A DNA stretch of 64,000 nucleotides from assembly GCF_030269925.1 (NCBI RefSeq), contig NC_085112.1, forward strand, positions 4,279,501 through 4,343,500, written 5' to 3'. This document shows, in pieces, positions 55,701 through 64,000 of the stretch (positions within the stretch are counted from its first letter, which is position 1; each line of letters opens with the position of its first letter). The notes under the pieces were generated by a model. It ran no database searches and had not been told where the DNA came from. It worked only from the letters and a program-made list of their open reading frames with translations. A program made the position numbers and the translations under genes. Source of the DNA: Bombyx mori (taxonomy: Eukaryota; Arthropoda; Insecta; Lepidoptera; Bombycidae).

Positions 55701-55925
55701 CTAGCTGACCCGGCAAACGTTGTTTTGCCATATAAATTATTTCTAGGAAAGATAAATAACCTATCTAGCGACTGCAGCGCCCTCTGCCGGGCTGATTTGT
55801 GAATCTAAATCATCCAGGGTGCCACCCAAACGCATACAAAAAAAACATTCAAATCGGTCCAGCCGTTTAGGAGGAGTTCAGTGACAAACACACGCACAGA
55901 AGAAATATATATATATATATAAAGA
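55701..55925. mobile_element. CTAG-start repeat (first of three abutting repeats)
   Basis: CTAGCTGACCCGGCAAACGT, a middle with CAGCGCCCTCTGCCGGGCTG, then TCAAATCGGTCCAGCCGTTT and a TATATA end. It abuts the next repeat directly. Confidence 0.7.
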
Positions 55926-55926
55926 C

Positions 55927-56213
55927 TAGCTGACCCAGCAGACTTCGTAGTGCCCCAATAGATAAATAAAAGACTTAAACTTTTGTATGAAATAAACTTA
56001 AAACGAACAGAATGAATCCGCCCGACGGGGGACACATCATAGGAACAACAAAATTGTTATTTTTATTTACTTCCAAGCATTTTCATATTTATCTACCTTT
56101 TAAACCTTCTCTGGACTTCCACAAATAATTCAAGACAAAATTAGCCAAATCCGTCCAGCCGTTCTCGAGTTTTAGCGAGACTAACGAACAGCAATTCATT
56201 TTTATATATATAG
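55927..56213. mobile_element. CTAG-start repeat (second of three)
   Basis: CTAGCTGACCCAGCAGACTT, GCATTTTCATATTTATCTAC, CAAATCCGTCCAGCCGTTCT, CAATTCATTTTTATATATAT. Its 3' half matches 6180-6354. Confidence 0.7.
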
Positions 56214-56215
56214 AC

Positions 56216-56515
56216 GAAGACGATGACCGGTTTTTTTAACGTCATCTTGTTGTGTCTTTAAAGCGGTTAGTTGCCCTCAATTAAGCAAAATAGTATTATT
56301 ATTCGCCAATAGATGTCGGGAAGAGTTGATTATTGAAAACACGAATAAAACAAAATTTTCTGAAAATAAATCGTAGCTAGATCGATTTATCGCCCCCGAA
56401 ATCCCCTGTATACTAAATTTTATGAAAATCGTTGGAGCCGTTTCCGAGATTCAGATTATATATAGTTATATATATTAATATACAAGAATTGCTCGTTTAA
56501 AGGTATAAGATACAT
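56216..56515 (+). mobile_element. Short repeat, family 3 (copy 3; third of three)
   Basis: GAAGACGATGACCGGTTTTT, GCGGTTAGTTGCCCTCAATT, GTAGCTAGATCGATTTATCG, CGTTGGAGCCGTTTCCGAGA and a TATATA-rich end; pairs with 24930-25215. Confidence 0.78.
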
Positions 56516-57195
56516 AAGATAGATTATTATTTTTGTCCTTGTAGTTGAGTAATATTTGAGCTTGAGTACGTAAATTTCCATCAGAATAAACGTGTAGTAA
56601 AGTGTCTATCTGTCAAGATGTCTCATGAAATACATGGCGGAGAAAATTGATGATTCCTCTTCGACTGAGATGAAACGCTGAGATAAATATTCGATTCTTA
56701 AGAGTAACAAATTCCATAATATACTAACAGAGCTAGTTTTATTATGTATTACGTTCAAATAGGGAACACAAGTCTATTGATATTAATAGTATTATTAACA
56801 ATTGTATATGGATTGAAAGTAATTACTGAATTATTACACTGATGAGAATAGGACGTATTGGAACGTGATTAGAGTCGTGTCTGCAATATTATTATTCCAA
56901 TATACTGGGATGCTCGAACAGTTTCGGTTTCTTTAATACATTTGTGGGACTGTAAAAATTTACTAATCGATAAATGAAACTACTTTTAGGATTTAATCTC
57001 GCTTTTTTAATACCACTGCATACTTTTCACCGTTTCGACTTTTCTAGGCCTTATTATGTCTATGGTACTATGTCAATAACTCGTGAAAATCGAAGAAAAT
57101 ACTTTTGAACATAATTTATCTTTATATATGTTGTTATTCAAGGAAAAATATATGAAATCTATAACATATCTATCTAATCTAGCCACTTGAAATTA
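56516..57195. other. No recognisable feature
   Basis: AT-rich; nothing supported. Confidence 0.4.
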
Positions 57196-57300
57196 GTTAC
57201 GTTTCGGCTTGAAGGGTTGGGCTGCCGTTATAACTATACTGAGACCTTAGAACTTATATCTCAAGGTGGGTGGCGGCATTTCTATACAATAATAAAAAAA
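57196..57300 (+). mobile_element. Bm1-like SINE fragment lacking both ends
   Basis: TTACGTTTCGGCTTGAAGGG to TCTCAAGGTGGGTGGCGGCA, then a jump to an A-rich end; most of the 3' tail is deleted. Confidence 0.75.
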
Positions 57301-57599
57301 GTTACGATACTTACCTATAGATCAAATATTAAAAAAAATAGTTTCACTAACATCCAAGTGTTCTAACTTTGTACTTTGAAATCTCGAGAGAATAAAGATA
57401 TATGTTGAAAAATCAGCTACAAGCATTATCTCGTTAAAAAGTTAGGTGAACACAGATGCGCCTCACAAATAGTCCTGTGAGATCACGACGCACTCGATTT
57501 ATGGACCAACTTGCCTCTTGTTCGGAAGTTTCCGGAAACTTTGTAACAATATTTCGATGTATTTTAGGTATTAAGAAATTTTATTACACGGAGGCAATT
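57301..57599. other. No recognisable feature
   Basis: Target DNA left of the R1-clade LINE; nothing recognised. Confidence 0.4.
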
Positions 57600-57612
57600 A
57601 AGGTAGATAGCT

Positions 57613-58857
57613 TTTTTTTTTGTCAGGAGGAAATCGCCGGACTTTCGCCCTTCACTGGGAATGGAGGGCGGGGCATGTCGGAGTCGAACCGACTAAAACC
57701 TCCTGTCGCTCAACAACCAACGTCCAAACCTCGCATGAGACAGAACTCATGAAAAGGCAAAGGGGAGAAAGTGAAGCGTTTAGTGCGGAGCACATCTCTC
57801 CGATCACCCTCCCCCCTCGGGACGCCGGACTGGCGGTCGTCGGCGGCACGACCACCAGCCCTCTCGGTCGGCAGGCTATCCGAAGCCCGCTTAGATGGCG
57901 CCGGTTAGAATGGTCTATCCTACGGAATACCCCGCTGGGTCAGATCCAACGTGGGTTGAGGATAGCCGGCCTTCCATCACCCGGATGCTCATGCATAAAA
58001 CGCGTGCAGAGCAGCTTGCACGTCGTCTTCTTAGGCCCCCTTCGCCGGTCCCCAGACCGACATGTGAGGGAGACCCGAAACGCCTCCCTGGCCCCCGCTC
58101 GACGGCGGCGGGCCTGTGCGTCTCTTACGCGCCCCTTTGCCTCCTTCTGCGAGATGGTGCACTCGCAGAAGTCGAGCATTGCCTTCCACGACTCGTCGTC
58201 AACGAGCATCGATGCCACAACACTCGGCAACGACAAGTCGTTTCCTATTTTTGCGACGAGGACACGGCGCCACCCCTCCCATGCAGGGCAGGCGACGAGC
58301 GTGTGCTCCGCCGAGTCCAAGTCGCAACCGCAATGGTGGCACTCTGCCATCGGCTCGGCTTCGATCCTGTGCAAGAACTCACCGAATCAACCATGCCCAG
58401 TGAGCACCTGCGTGAGCCGGAAATTGAGGCGTCCTCTGTCACGAATCACCCAATTCACAAGAACCGGGCGAATCGCCTCGACGGTCCTACGACCAGCCGA
58501 AGGATCGGCCAGCCATCTGGACCATGACTCCAGCACGGGCTGCCGAGATTGGGCCCTCCACGCTCTGACCACACTGGGGCTGGGACGTCCCACGCCCCGG
58601 GCACGAAGGTCAGCCCGCCACTGATAGTCAGCGGCGAGCGCCTCCGCCTCCAGGACCCAAGGCGGCGTCCCAGCCAGTACACACGCCGCCTCGAAGAAGA
58701 TGGTGCGATAGCCACGGATGACACTGACCGCGATGGTGCGTTGCGGCCGTTGCAGCAGCTTCGCTACCCTCACGGCCAGGGACTGGCCCCACACGGGCGC
58801 CCCGTATAGGGCCATTGATCGCATCACCCCCGTATAGAGACAGCGCGTCACCTGGTC
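57613..58857 (-). mobile_element. 5'-truncated R1-clade LINE with target-site duplication
   Basis: The poly(A) tail shows as a T run on the + strand at about 57612-57621. A 13-bp direct repeat AAGGTAGATAGCT flanks it (57600-57612 and 58858-58870). It keeps only the C-terminal part of ORF2 and a 3' UTR of about 320 bp. It is GC-rich against AT-rich flanks. Confidence 0.9.
57940..58851 (-). pseudogene. R1-clade LINE ORF2 C-terminal region with in-frame stop
   Basis: The minus strand reads YTGVMRSMALYGAPVWG (after the RT core), PPWVLEAEALAADYQWRADL and RLNFRLTQVLTGHG. A TGA follows (complement at 58387-58389), then the same frame resumes FGEFLHRIEAEP with the zinc knuckle CHHCGCDLDSAEHTLVACPAW. 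The LTGHGxFxxYLHR plus CxxC...HxxxxC order is the hallmark of the R1 clade (R1, TRAS, SART). Only one nonsense change separates the halves; the family usually has Cys or another residue there. The frame ends at 57940. Confidence 0.87.
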
Positions 58858-58870
58858 AAGGTAGATAGCT

Positions 58871-59365
58871 AATTCTTTATTGGTACTACTTATGGACTTA
58901 ACATAATTTTATACGAAAGTGTATTGCAAGGAGCGGTGTAATTGCTCGATTTTTTTAAACAGGCTCAAGAATACGATTCATTGATTAAAATTGTTTTTTT
59001 TTATGTTTTTGTGTGAGTTTCGATTTATATTGGGTCCGCCGAGGAATACCTATATTCCTCTTTAAAAACCTGTGAAAGGTACATAATTAAAAAAAAATAG
59101 TTTTTCATAATATAGTATCATTTCGATGTAAGTGTTGAATAAATGATTTGTATTTGTTTCGTGTTGCTTATCTGGTTGTTGCTTTTTAAGTTGCGGGTAT
59201 ATGTATGGTATATGTCTCTTGGTACTACGATCTAACTAGTATATTGTTAGATACGAAAAAAGCAAACCTCTATATCCAACTGTAACAGTTAAAGACATCG
59301 ATATATTAATATCGATGGTCAAAGATTATTAAATGAAGTTTTCTTAGAATGATAGAGAATGATGG
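58871..59365. other. No recognisable feature
   Basis: AT-rich; nothing recognised. Confidence 0.4.
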
Positions 59366-59369
59366 GTTT

Positions 59370-59542
59370 TTTTTTGTTACTGGAGCCCATAGACATTCAC
59401 AACGTAAATGCGCCACCCACCTTGAGATATAAGTCTCTGCCCCACCTTTTAAACCGAAACGCATTACTACTTCACGGTAGAAATAGGCAGGGTGGTGGTA
59501 ACCACCCGTGCGGACTCATAAGAGGTCCTACGACCAGTAATA
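59370..59542 (-). mobile_element. Bm1-like SINE, both ends trimmed
   Basis: TTTTTTTTGTTACTGGAGCC through AGAGGTCCTACGACCAG, with the GGTCTCAGTATAGTTACAAC stretch deleted. Confidence 0.8.
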
Positions 59543-60720
59543 GGTGTCAAAGATCAGCAAAAAATTAATTATTACAATAGTAATTTATCTTTTTAGAATT
59601 TAAATTTTATTACGGGTAAGTTGTTTTTCTTCTTTCAGTCTTCTAATCTTCCCTATTGAGGTTTTAAAGCTTAAACTATGCTCGCTTAATTGTCAACCAA
59701 AGAAAAAATAGTTTTGGAAATTGATTTGTCGTTCATATAAATTCATTGAGTAATTTGCTTTCGCTAATTATGTTAATTATAACACACAACGGTTTTAACG
59801 TTATTTTTCTAAAAAGAATATGCAACGCATTTTGTTTTCCAGTATTTTTTCGCTTCTGCAAAACTACACGACTGTTATTGCAAGTTTTTGTGGCGTTATT
59901 GACTGCTTGATTGACTTATGGTGTCACGGATGGTATGATTTTGATTTCCTATCTAACGGTCGTCACTAGTTCAGTTCAACTTGTGATATAATACTAACCA
60001 TAGAACTCTTAAAACATTAACTCATTCGCAGCCAGTAGAAGAGAGAGAGGGAGTAAAATAATTATTTTCTATTCAGAAATTATAATCTTCTAATAGTAGA
60101 AATATCATAGTTCACTATCTATATAAATATTTATATCAAGGTGGGTTTTGCGATACACATTTTTATATTAGGTGGAGGAATATTACTATAGAATCTCTGT
60201 CCTAACTATTATGGATTAATTAACAACGCGTAGTCAACTCAATGTTGGCTTAAATATTTTTTGTTGTGAAAACCATCCCGAAATCGTTTGCTTTTGTTAA
60301 ACAAAACAGTTCGAAAATGAGACGGAATGTTTTTTTAATTTCAAAACATTTTTCCAACTGCAGCAGAAAAATCTTAAATGCATAAATAAAAAATAATACT
60401 GTTAAATTATAATTTGAAAAACGATACTCATCTGAACAGTAAATAGATTCGAATACAAATTTTCGTGTTCCACTTTAAAACAAAACAACGATAGCCGGTG
60501 AGTGAAATTTCATTACATTGTCGATGAAAAAACATTGTGCTTGTTTACTTCGGAACGTAACGTTTTATTGGAAAAAAAAAACCTAATGAGTGTTTATTTT
60601 GTAAAGAATACAAAATTAATAACATTGAACTACGGAGTATTTTTATTCTGTCCTTGTTCAATGTAATTTGATTATTAAGGGATCACGTTTGACAATCGTC
60701 GAATTATTATTTTGAAGTTT
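59543..60720. other. No recognisable feature
   Basis: Long AT-rich stretch without a supported gene; short GAGA run near 60042. Confidence 0.4.
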
Positions 60721-60721
60721 T

Positions 60722-60970
60722 TTTTTACTTTTTTTATTGCTTAGATGGGTGGACGAGCTCACAGCCCACCTGGTGTTAAGTGGTTACTGGATCCCATGGA
60801 CATCTACAACGTAAATGCGCCACCCACCTTGTGATATAAGTTCTAAGATTTAAGTATAGTTACAGCGGCTGCCCCCCCCTTCAAACCGAAACGCATTACC
60901 GCTTCACGGCAGAAATAGGCAGGGTGGTGGTACCTACTCGTGCGGACTCACAAGAGGTTCTACCACCAGT
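60722..60970 (-). mobile_element. Bm1-like SINE, 5'-truncated
   Basis: TTTTATTGCTTAGATGGGTG to CAAGAGGTTCTACCACCAG; well preserved, no head. Confidence 0.87.
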
Positions 60971-61285
60971 AAATAAGATTCTTGATATTTGGATTTCGCA
61001 ATTTGATGGTAGGTTTTCGTTTAATTTTGAAAGTTGTAATTTACCTGTTGGATTATGTTAGTTGCTCCTTTTGGGTAAACTACGTCCCTTTCACTGTAGC
61101 GTAGAGAAAGGCTTCCTTTCATCATGCTTTGAAATGCTATTGACTGTACGAATGCATTCAAGCAAAGCTAGGGAGAGTTTTGAAGTGGAAAATACGCGGC
61201 ATCGCTAACTTACAATATGACACTACACTACAACGTTTGAAATAATAAACTGGGTTCAAAATTTAGTTTCAGAGTTAGACATTAA
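60971..61285. other. No recognisable feature
   Basis: Nothing recognised. Confidence 0.4.
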
Positions 61286-61289
61286 TTAT

Positions 61290-61550
61290 TATAAATATAA
61301 ATGTTTACTAGCAATCACGCCACGTTAACTGGTGCCGTGCTAAGTCGTAAAGAACTTGTATTACAGGTACCAGATAACGGAAATAAATGTAAGATTTTTA
61401 TTATACGCATACATATATTTAATAAACATCCATAACCCTGGAAAAGACATTTTATATTTATCATACAAATATCTTCCCTTGGCGGGATTCGAACCCGCGA
61501 CCCCCTTGTGTAGTGACCATGTCACTTACCACTACACCAGACGGCCGTTA
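61290..61550 (-). mobile_element. tRNA-derived SINE of a second family
   Basis: The minus strand begins with a tRNA-like head: A box TGGTGTAGTGG (complement 61529-61539) and B box GGTTCGAATCC (complement 61485-61495), with a CGCGGG/CCCGC T-stem. The body has TCTTTTCCAGGGTTATGGAT, TAAATATATGTATGCGTATA, GTTATCTGGTACCTGTAATA and CAAGTTCTTTACGACTTAGC, then an AT-rich end. The anticodon arm does not pair, so it is not a tRNA gene. This layout matches SINEs widespread in Lepidoptera. Confidence 0.75.
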
Positions 61551-62528
61551 CATTTAGGACCCTTAAAAATGTGAGCTAGACGTCTAGCATTTTTTTTAAA
61601 TTTTTGTTAAAACATTCTTAGAAAGGGTTAATTCTGAAATCGATAGCATAATGGGGCCTGTGCATTTGTGCAATATCCATAATAGTTGAGCCTATTTTGC
61701 TGGGTTTGAAGTCTTATATTGAAATCAATGTGAACAAGTTTTTAACGCTCGTTTCTTCTAAATTGTTTCAGATATTAAATTTCCCCTACGAAATTGGGGA
61801 TTCGATTTCATCTTGTTATTTGTTACTCATACAACACTTGCAAATAAATTACATGGGTTAAATTTAATTAAAACTACTTTTACGATTTTATTGACATTGT
61901 ACTATTTGCATAAATATTATATGGCAAATTATTTGAAAGTAATCACATCAATTCCTAATTTATATATCCCGTAATACTAGTAACTGACTATAAGTTATTA
62001 AGAATCTTACACGTGGTTTATTATACAAATTGTTTATTTGGATGTTTGGAAAATACACACACCAAGATTAGTATTCGTACTAAATATAATTATTTTGTGT
62101 GCCTAATTATATTTTATTTGCGTTCAATGATATTGAGTGAATGAAATCTACTTCAAATATAATAATATAATATACGTTAATGAATTTAGCTTTGCTTAGT
62201 TTTAGTTAGTCAAAGCGTTAATTTAGTTTGCTTATAACGTAGATATCGGGAGCTTTATTATTATAACTATAGAAATCATTTTCTCTTCATCATCTTCTTC
62301 ATCATCTTCATCATCTTTATGGTTTCAGTTCATTTAGGTGGACCAGTTAACGGCTAATAAAGTTATAGACACCATTTTAATTTTGAAGTATAACTACTGT
62401 AAAACCTAAGCGCGCTAGTTTTACCAGAAGGAGCAGCATAAGTTGAATATTTCATCACACGCTTTTCAAAATATCAATTCCAATTTTAATAGGTCTATTA
62501 GTTGAAACATCGGTTATGAGTAACTGGT
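61551..62528. other. No gene; CATCTT-type microsatellite
   Basis: AT-rich; an interrupted TTCATCATC/CATCTT run lies at about 62285-62320, perhaps the tail of a LINE. Confidence 0.45.
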
Positions 62529-62531
62529 TCT

Positions 62532-62780
62532 TTACTGGTGGTACGACCTCTTGTGAGTCCACCCTTGTAGGTACCACCACCCTGCCTATTTCTGCCGTGA
62601 AGCAGTAACGAGTTTCGGTTTGAAGGGTGGGGCAGCCGTTGTAACTGTACTGAGACCTTAGAACTTATATCTCAAGGTGGGTGGCGCATTTACGTTGTAG
62701 ATGTCTATGGGCTCCAGTAATCACTTAACACCAGGTGGAATGTGAGCTCGTCCACCCATCTCAGCAATGAAAAAAAAAGA
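62532..62780 (+). mobile_element. Bm1-like SINE, 5'-truncated
   Basis: TTTACTGGTGGTACGACCTC to CAGCAATGAAAAAAAAAG. Confidence 0.87.
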
Positions 62781-63067
62781 AAATGTCCAGTCCAGTCCAG
62801 AATTTTTTTTTGAATTAAATACAGGTTTAGTTTTAAGCGAATATCATAATAATATACAGGTCGAGTCTGCATTCAGCGGCGAGATGGAACCTCGTTAGAA
62901 GCTAAAATACTCGGAATATTCAATGAGGGAGCCGAATTCTATGACGTTTTTATTCTGCATTCCGTGACTGGAATTACGTGACTTATGAATTTTTTATTGA
63001 ATTATTGTGAATTGAGTTCAAGACTTTTTTTAATGATATTTTTTTGTTAATGCTTATTTAATGATAT

Positions 63068-63308
63068 TTTTTACTGGTAATAGGACCTCTTGTGAGTCCG
63101 CACGGTATCACCACCCTGCCTATTTCGGTCGTGAAGCAGTAATACGTTTCGGTTTGAAGGGTGGGGCAGCCGTTGTAACTATACTGAGACCTGAGAACTT
63201 ATATCTCAAGGTGGGTGGCGCATTTACGTCGTAGATGTCTATAGGCTCCAGTAACCACTTAACACCAGGTGGGCTGTGAGCTCGTTCACTGACCTAAGCA
63301 ATAAAAAT
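63068..63308 (+). mobile_element. Bm1-like SINE, 5'-truncated
   Basis: TTTACTGGTAATAGGACCTC to TAAGCAATAAAAATATATAT, with GGGTAGGTACC shortened. Confidence 0.87.
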
Positions 63309-64000
63309 ATATATATGTGTATAGAATTCTTGTAGGATTTCTCTTAGCTATTATGTTTATCATTAAAGCACTTTCTGGTAGAATTCTTTTCATTTTTTCA
63401 GGACTGCGATGGTTATTTTTGCCGGACACTTCGTCTATTGGGATCTTTTGTGTTATTCCTAGTCTTCAAATGTAGCACGCATGAGTTTTTAAATAGCTTT
63501 TGGACAAATTTGATTCGGACCGTCACACTCACTGCAGTTTCTTCTTCTTTCATAAAAAATCTGGAGGTTGTGTCACCAGCTTGGTTCATTTTAGACCTAT
63601 AGCTACCATAATAGCGAATAGCTACCTACCATAGTCTAAGCAGTATTATTCCAATTTACATTACAACTAATCCCTTAAAAAAGCCCAATAGCACTTCAAG
63701 CTCTGCTAAAAAGGAAATAAATTTATACGAAATAAAATAATCTGACTTCATAATATAAATGCAATAACCCTCAAACCGGCGAACCTTTGACTGTGGCAAC
63801 GTAAAATGCACAGACACAAATAAAACTCTGTCATTATTTCGCGTGCGGCGGCAAAAAATATCTTGCGAATTGCGAAGGAGAGGCATTTCGCGATTTCAAA
63901 TTGTAGGCATTATGTTCGCGAAAACGTCCCTATCTCGGTTATTACATTCCGTCGTAAGCTCCCGCAGATATACTGAACGACTACATATTGAATTTTTTTA
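63309..64000. other. No recognisable feature to window end
   Basis: AT-rich; a 76-codon minus-strand frame (63656-63886) has no recognised similarity. Confidence 0.4.

Noticed and set aside
57620..58624. 334-codon + strand open frame
   Set aside because: It is the antisense of the R1-clade LINE coding region; the minus frame carries recognisable motifs and this one does not.
61481..61550. A tRNA gene on the minus strand
   Set aside because: A and B boxes and the T-stem fit, but the anticodon stem does not pair and a SINE body and tail follow.
1..64000. CRISPR array or bacterial-type defence system
   Set aside because: Repeats here are dispersed SINEs and transposons without regular spacers; all evidence is for an insect nuclear genome.

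Overview
The window looks like a lepidopteran, almost certainly silkworm (Bombyx) nuclear chromosome. It is AT-rich, has a very low density of host coding sequence, and carries more than twenty copies of one tRNA-headed SINE that I recognise as Bm1-like. It also holds jockey-, R1- and RTE-type LINE pieces, a mariner remnant, and several families of short non-autonomous repeats. No bacterial-type gene organisation, CRISPR array or functional tRNA gene is visible. Family names come from recognition of sequence, not from a database search.

The one clear host gene lies on the + strand at 31750-42075. Six exons can be joined with consensus splice sites and continuous phase into a 1326-codon frame. 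It encodes a signal peptide, an N-terminal cysteine cluster, a long leucine-rich-repeat array, a C-terminal LRR cap, one transmembrane helix and a proline-rich cytoplasmic tail, resembling the chaoptin/artichoke group of insect adhesion proteins. Its introns are loaded with repeats: a LINE 3' fragment, a Bm1 copy, and an element carrying a long AT dinucleotide tract.

Region 1-31650 has no convincing protein gene. It holds SINEs, a truncated U1 snRNA pseudogene (1794-1896), two inverted-repeat elements (1977-2580 and a perfect 113-bp-armed one at 9571-10155), a decayed mariner (about 14550-15173), RTE and other LINE 3' ends, and a hairpin-ended non-autonomous family (1343, 19512, 26115; a fourth copy at 52593).

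Region 42100-64000 is dominated by an apparently intact 5.2-kb jockey-like LINE (45811-50989, minus strand) with both ORFs open and a 12-bp target-site duplication, nested in an old Bm1 SINE. There is also a 5'-truncated R1-clade LINE (57613-58857, minus strand) with a 13-bp duplication and a premature stop, a tRNA-derived SINE of another family (61290-61550), and many Bm1 copies.

The elements interact. The 3' end of one LINE family (11185-11829, 23738-24092, 52140-52588) closely resembles the 3' end of Bm1, which suggests it may supply the reverse transcriptase that mobilises the SINE. Several short repeat families share a core near one end although the rest of their sequence is unrelated.
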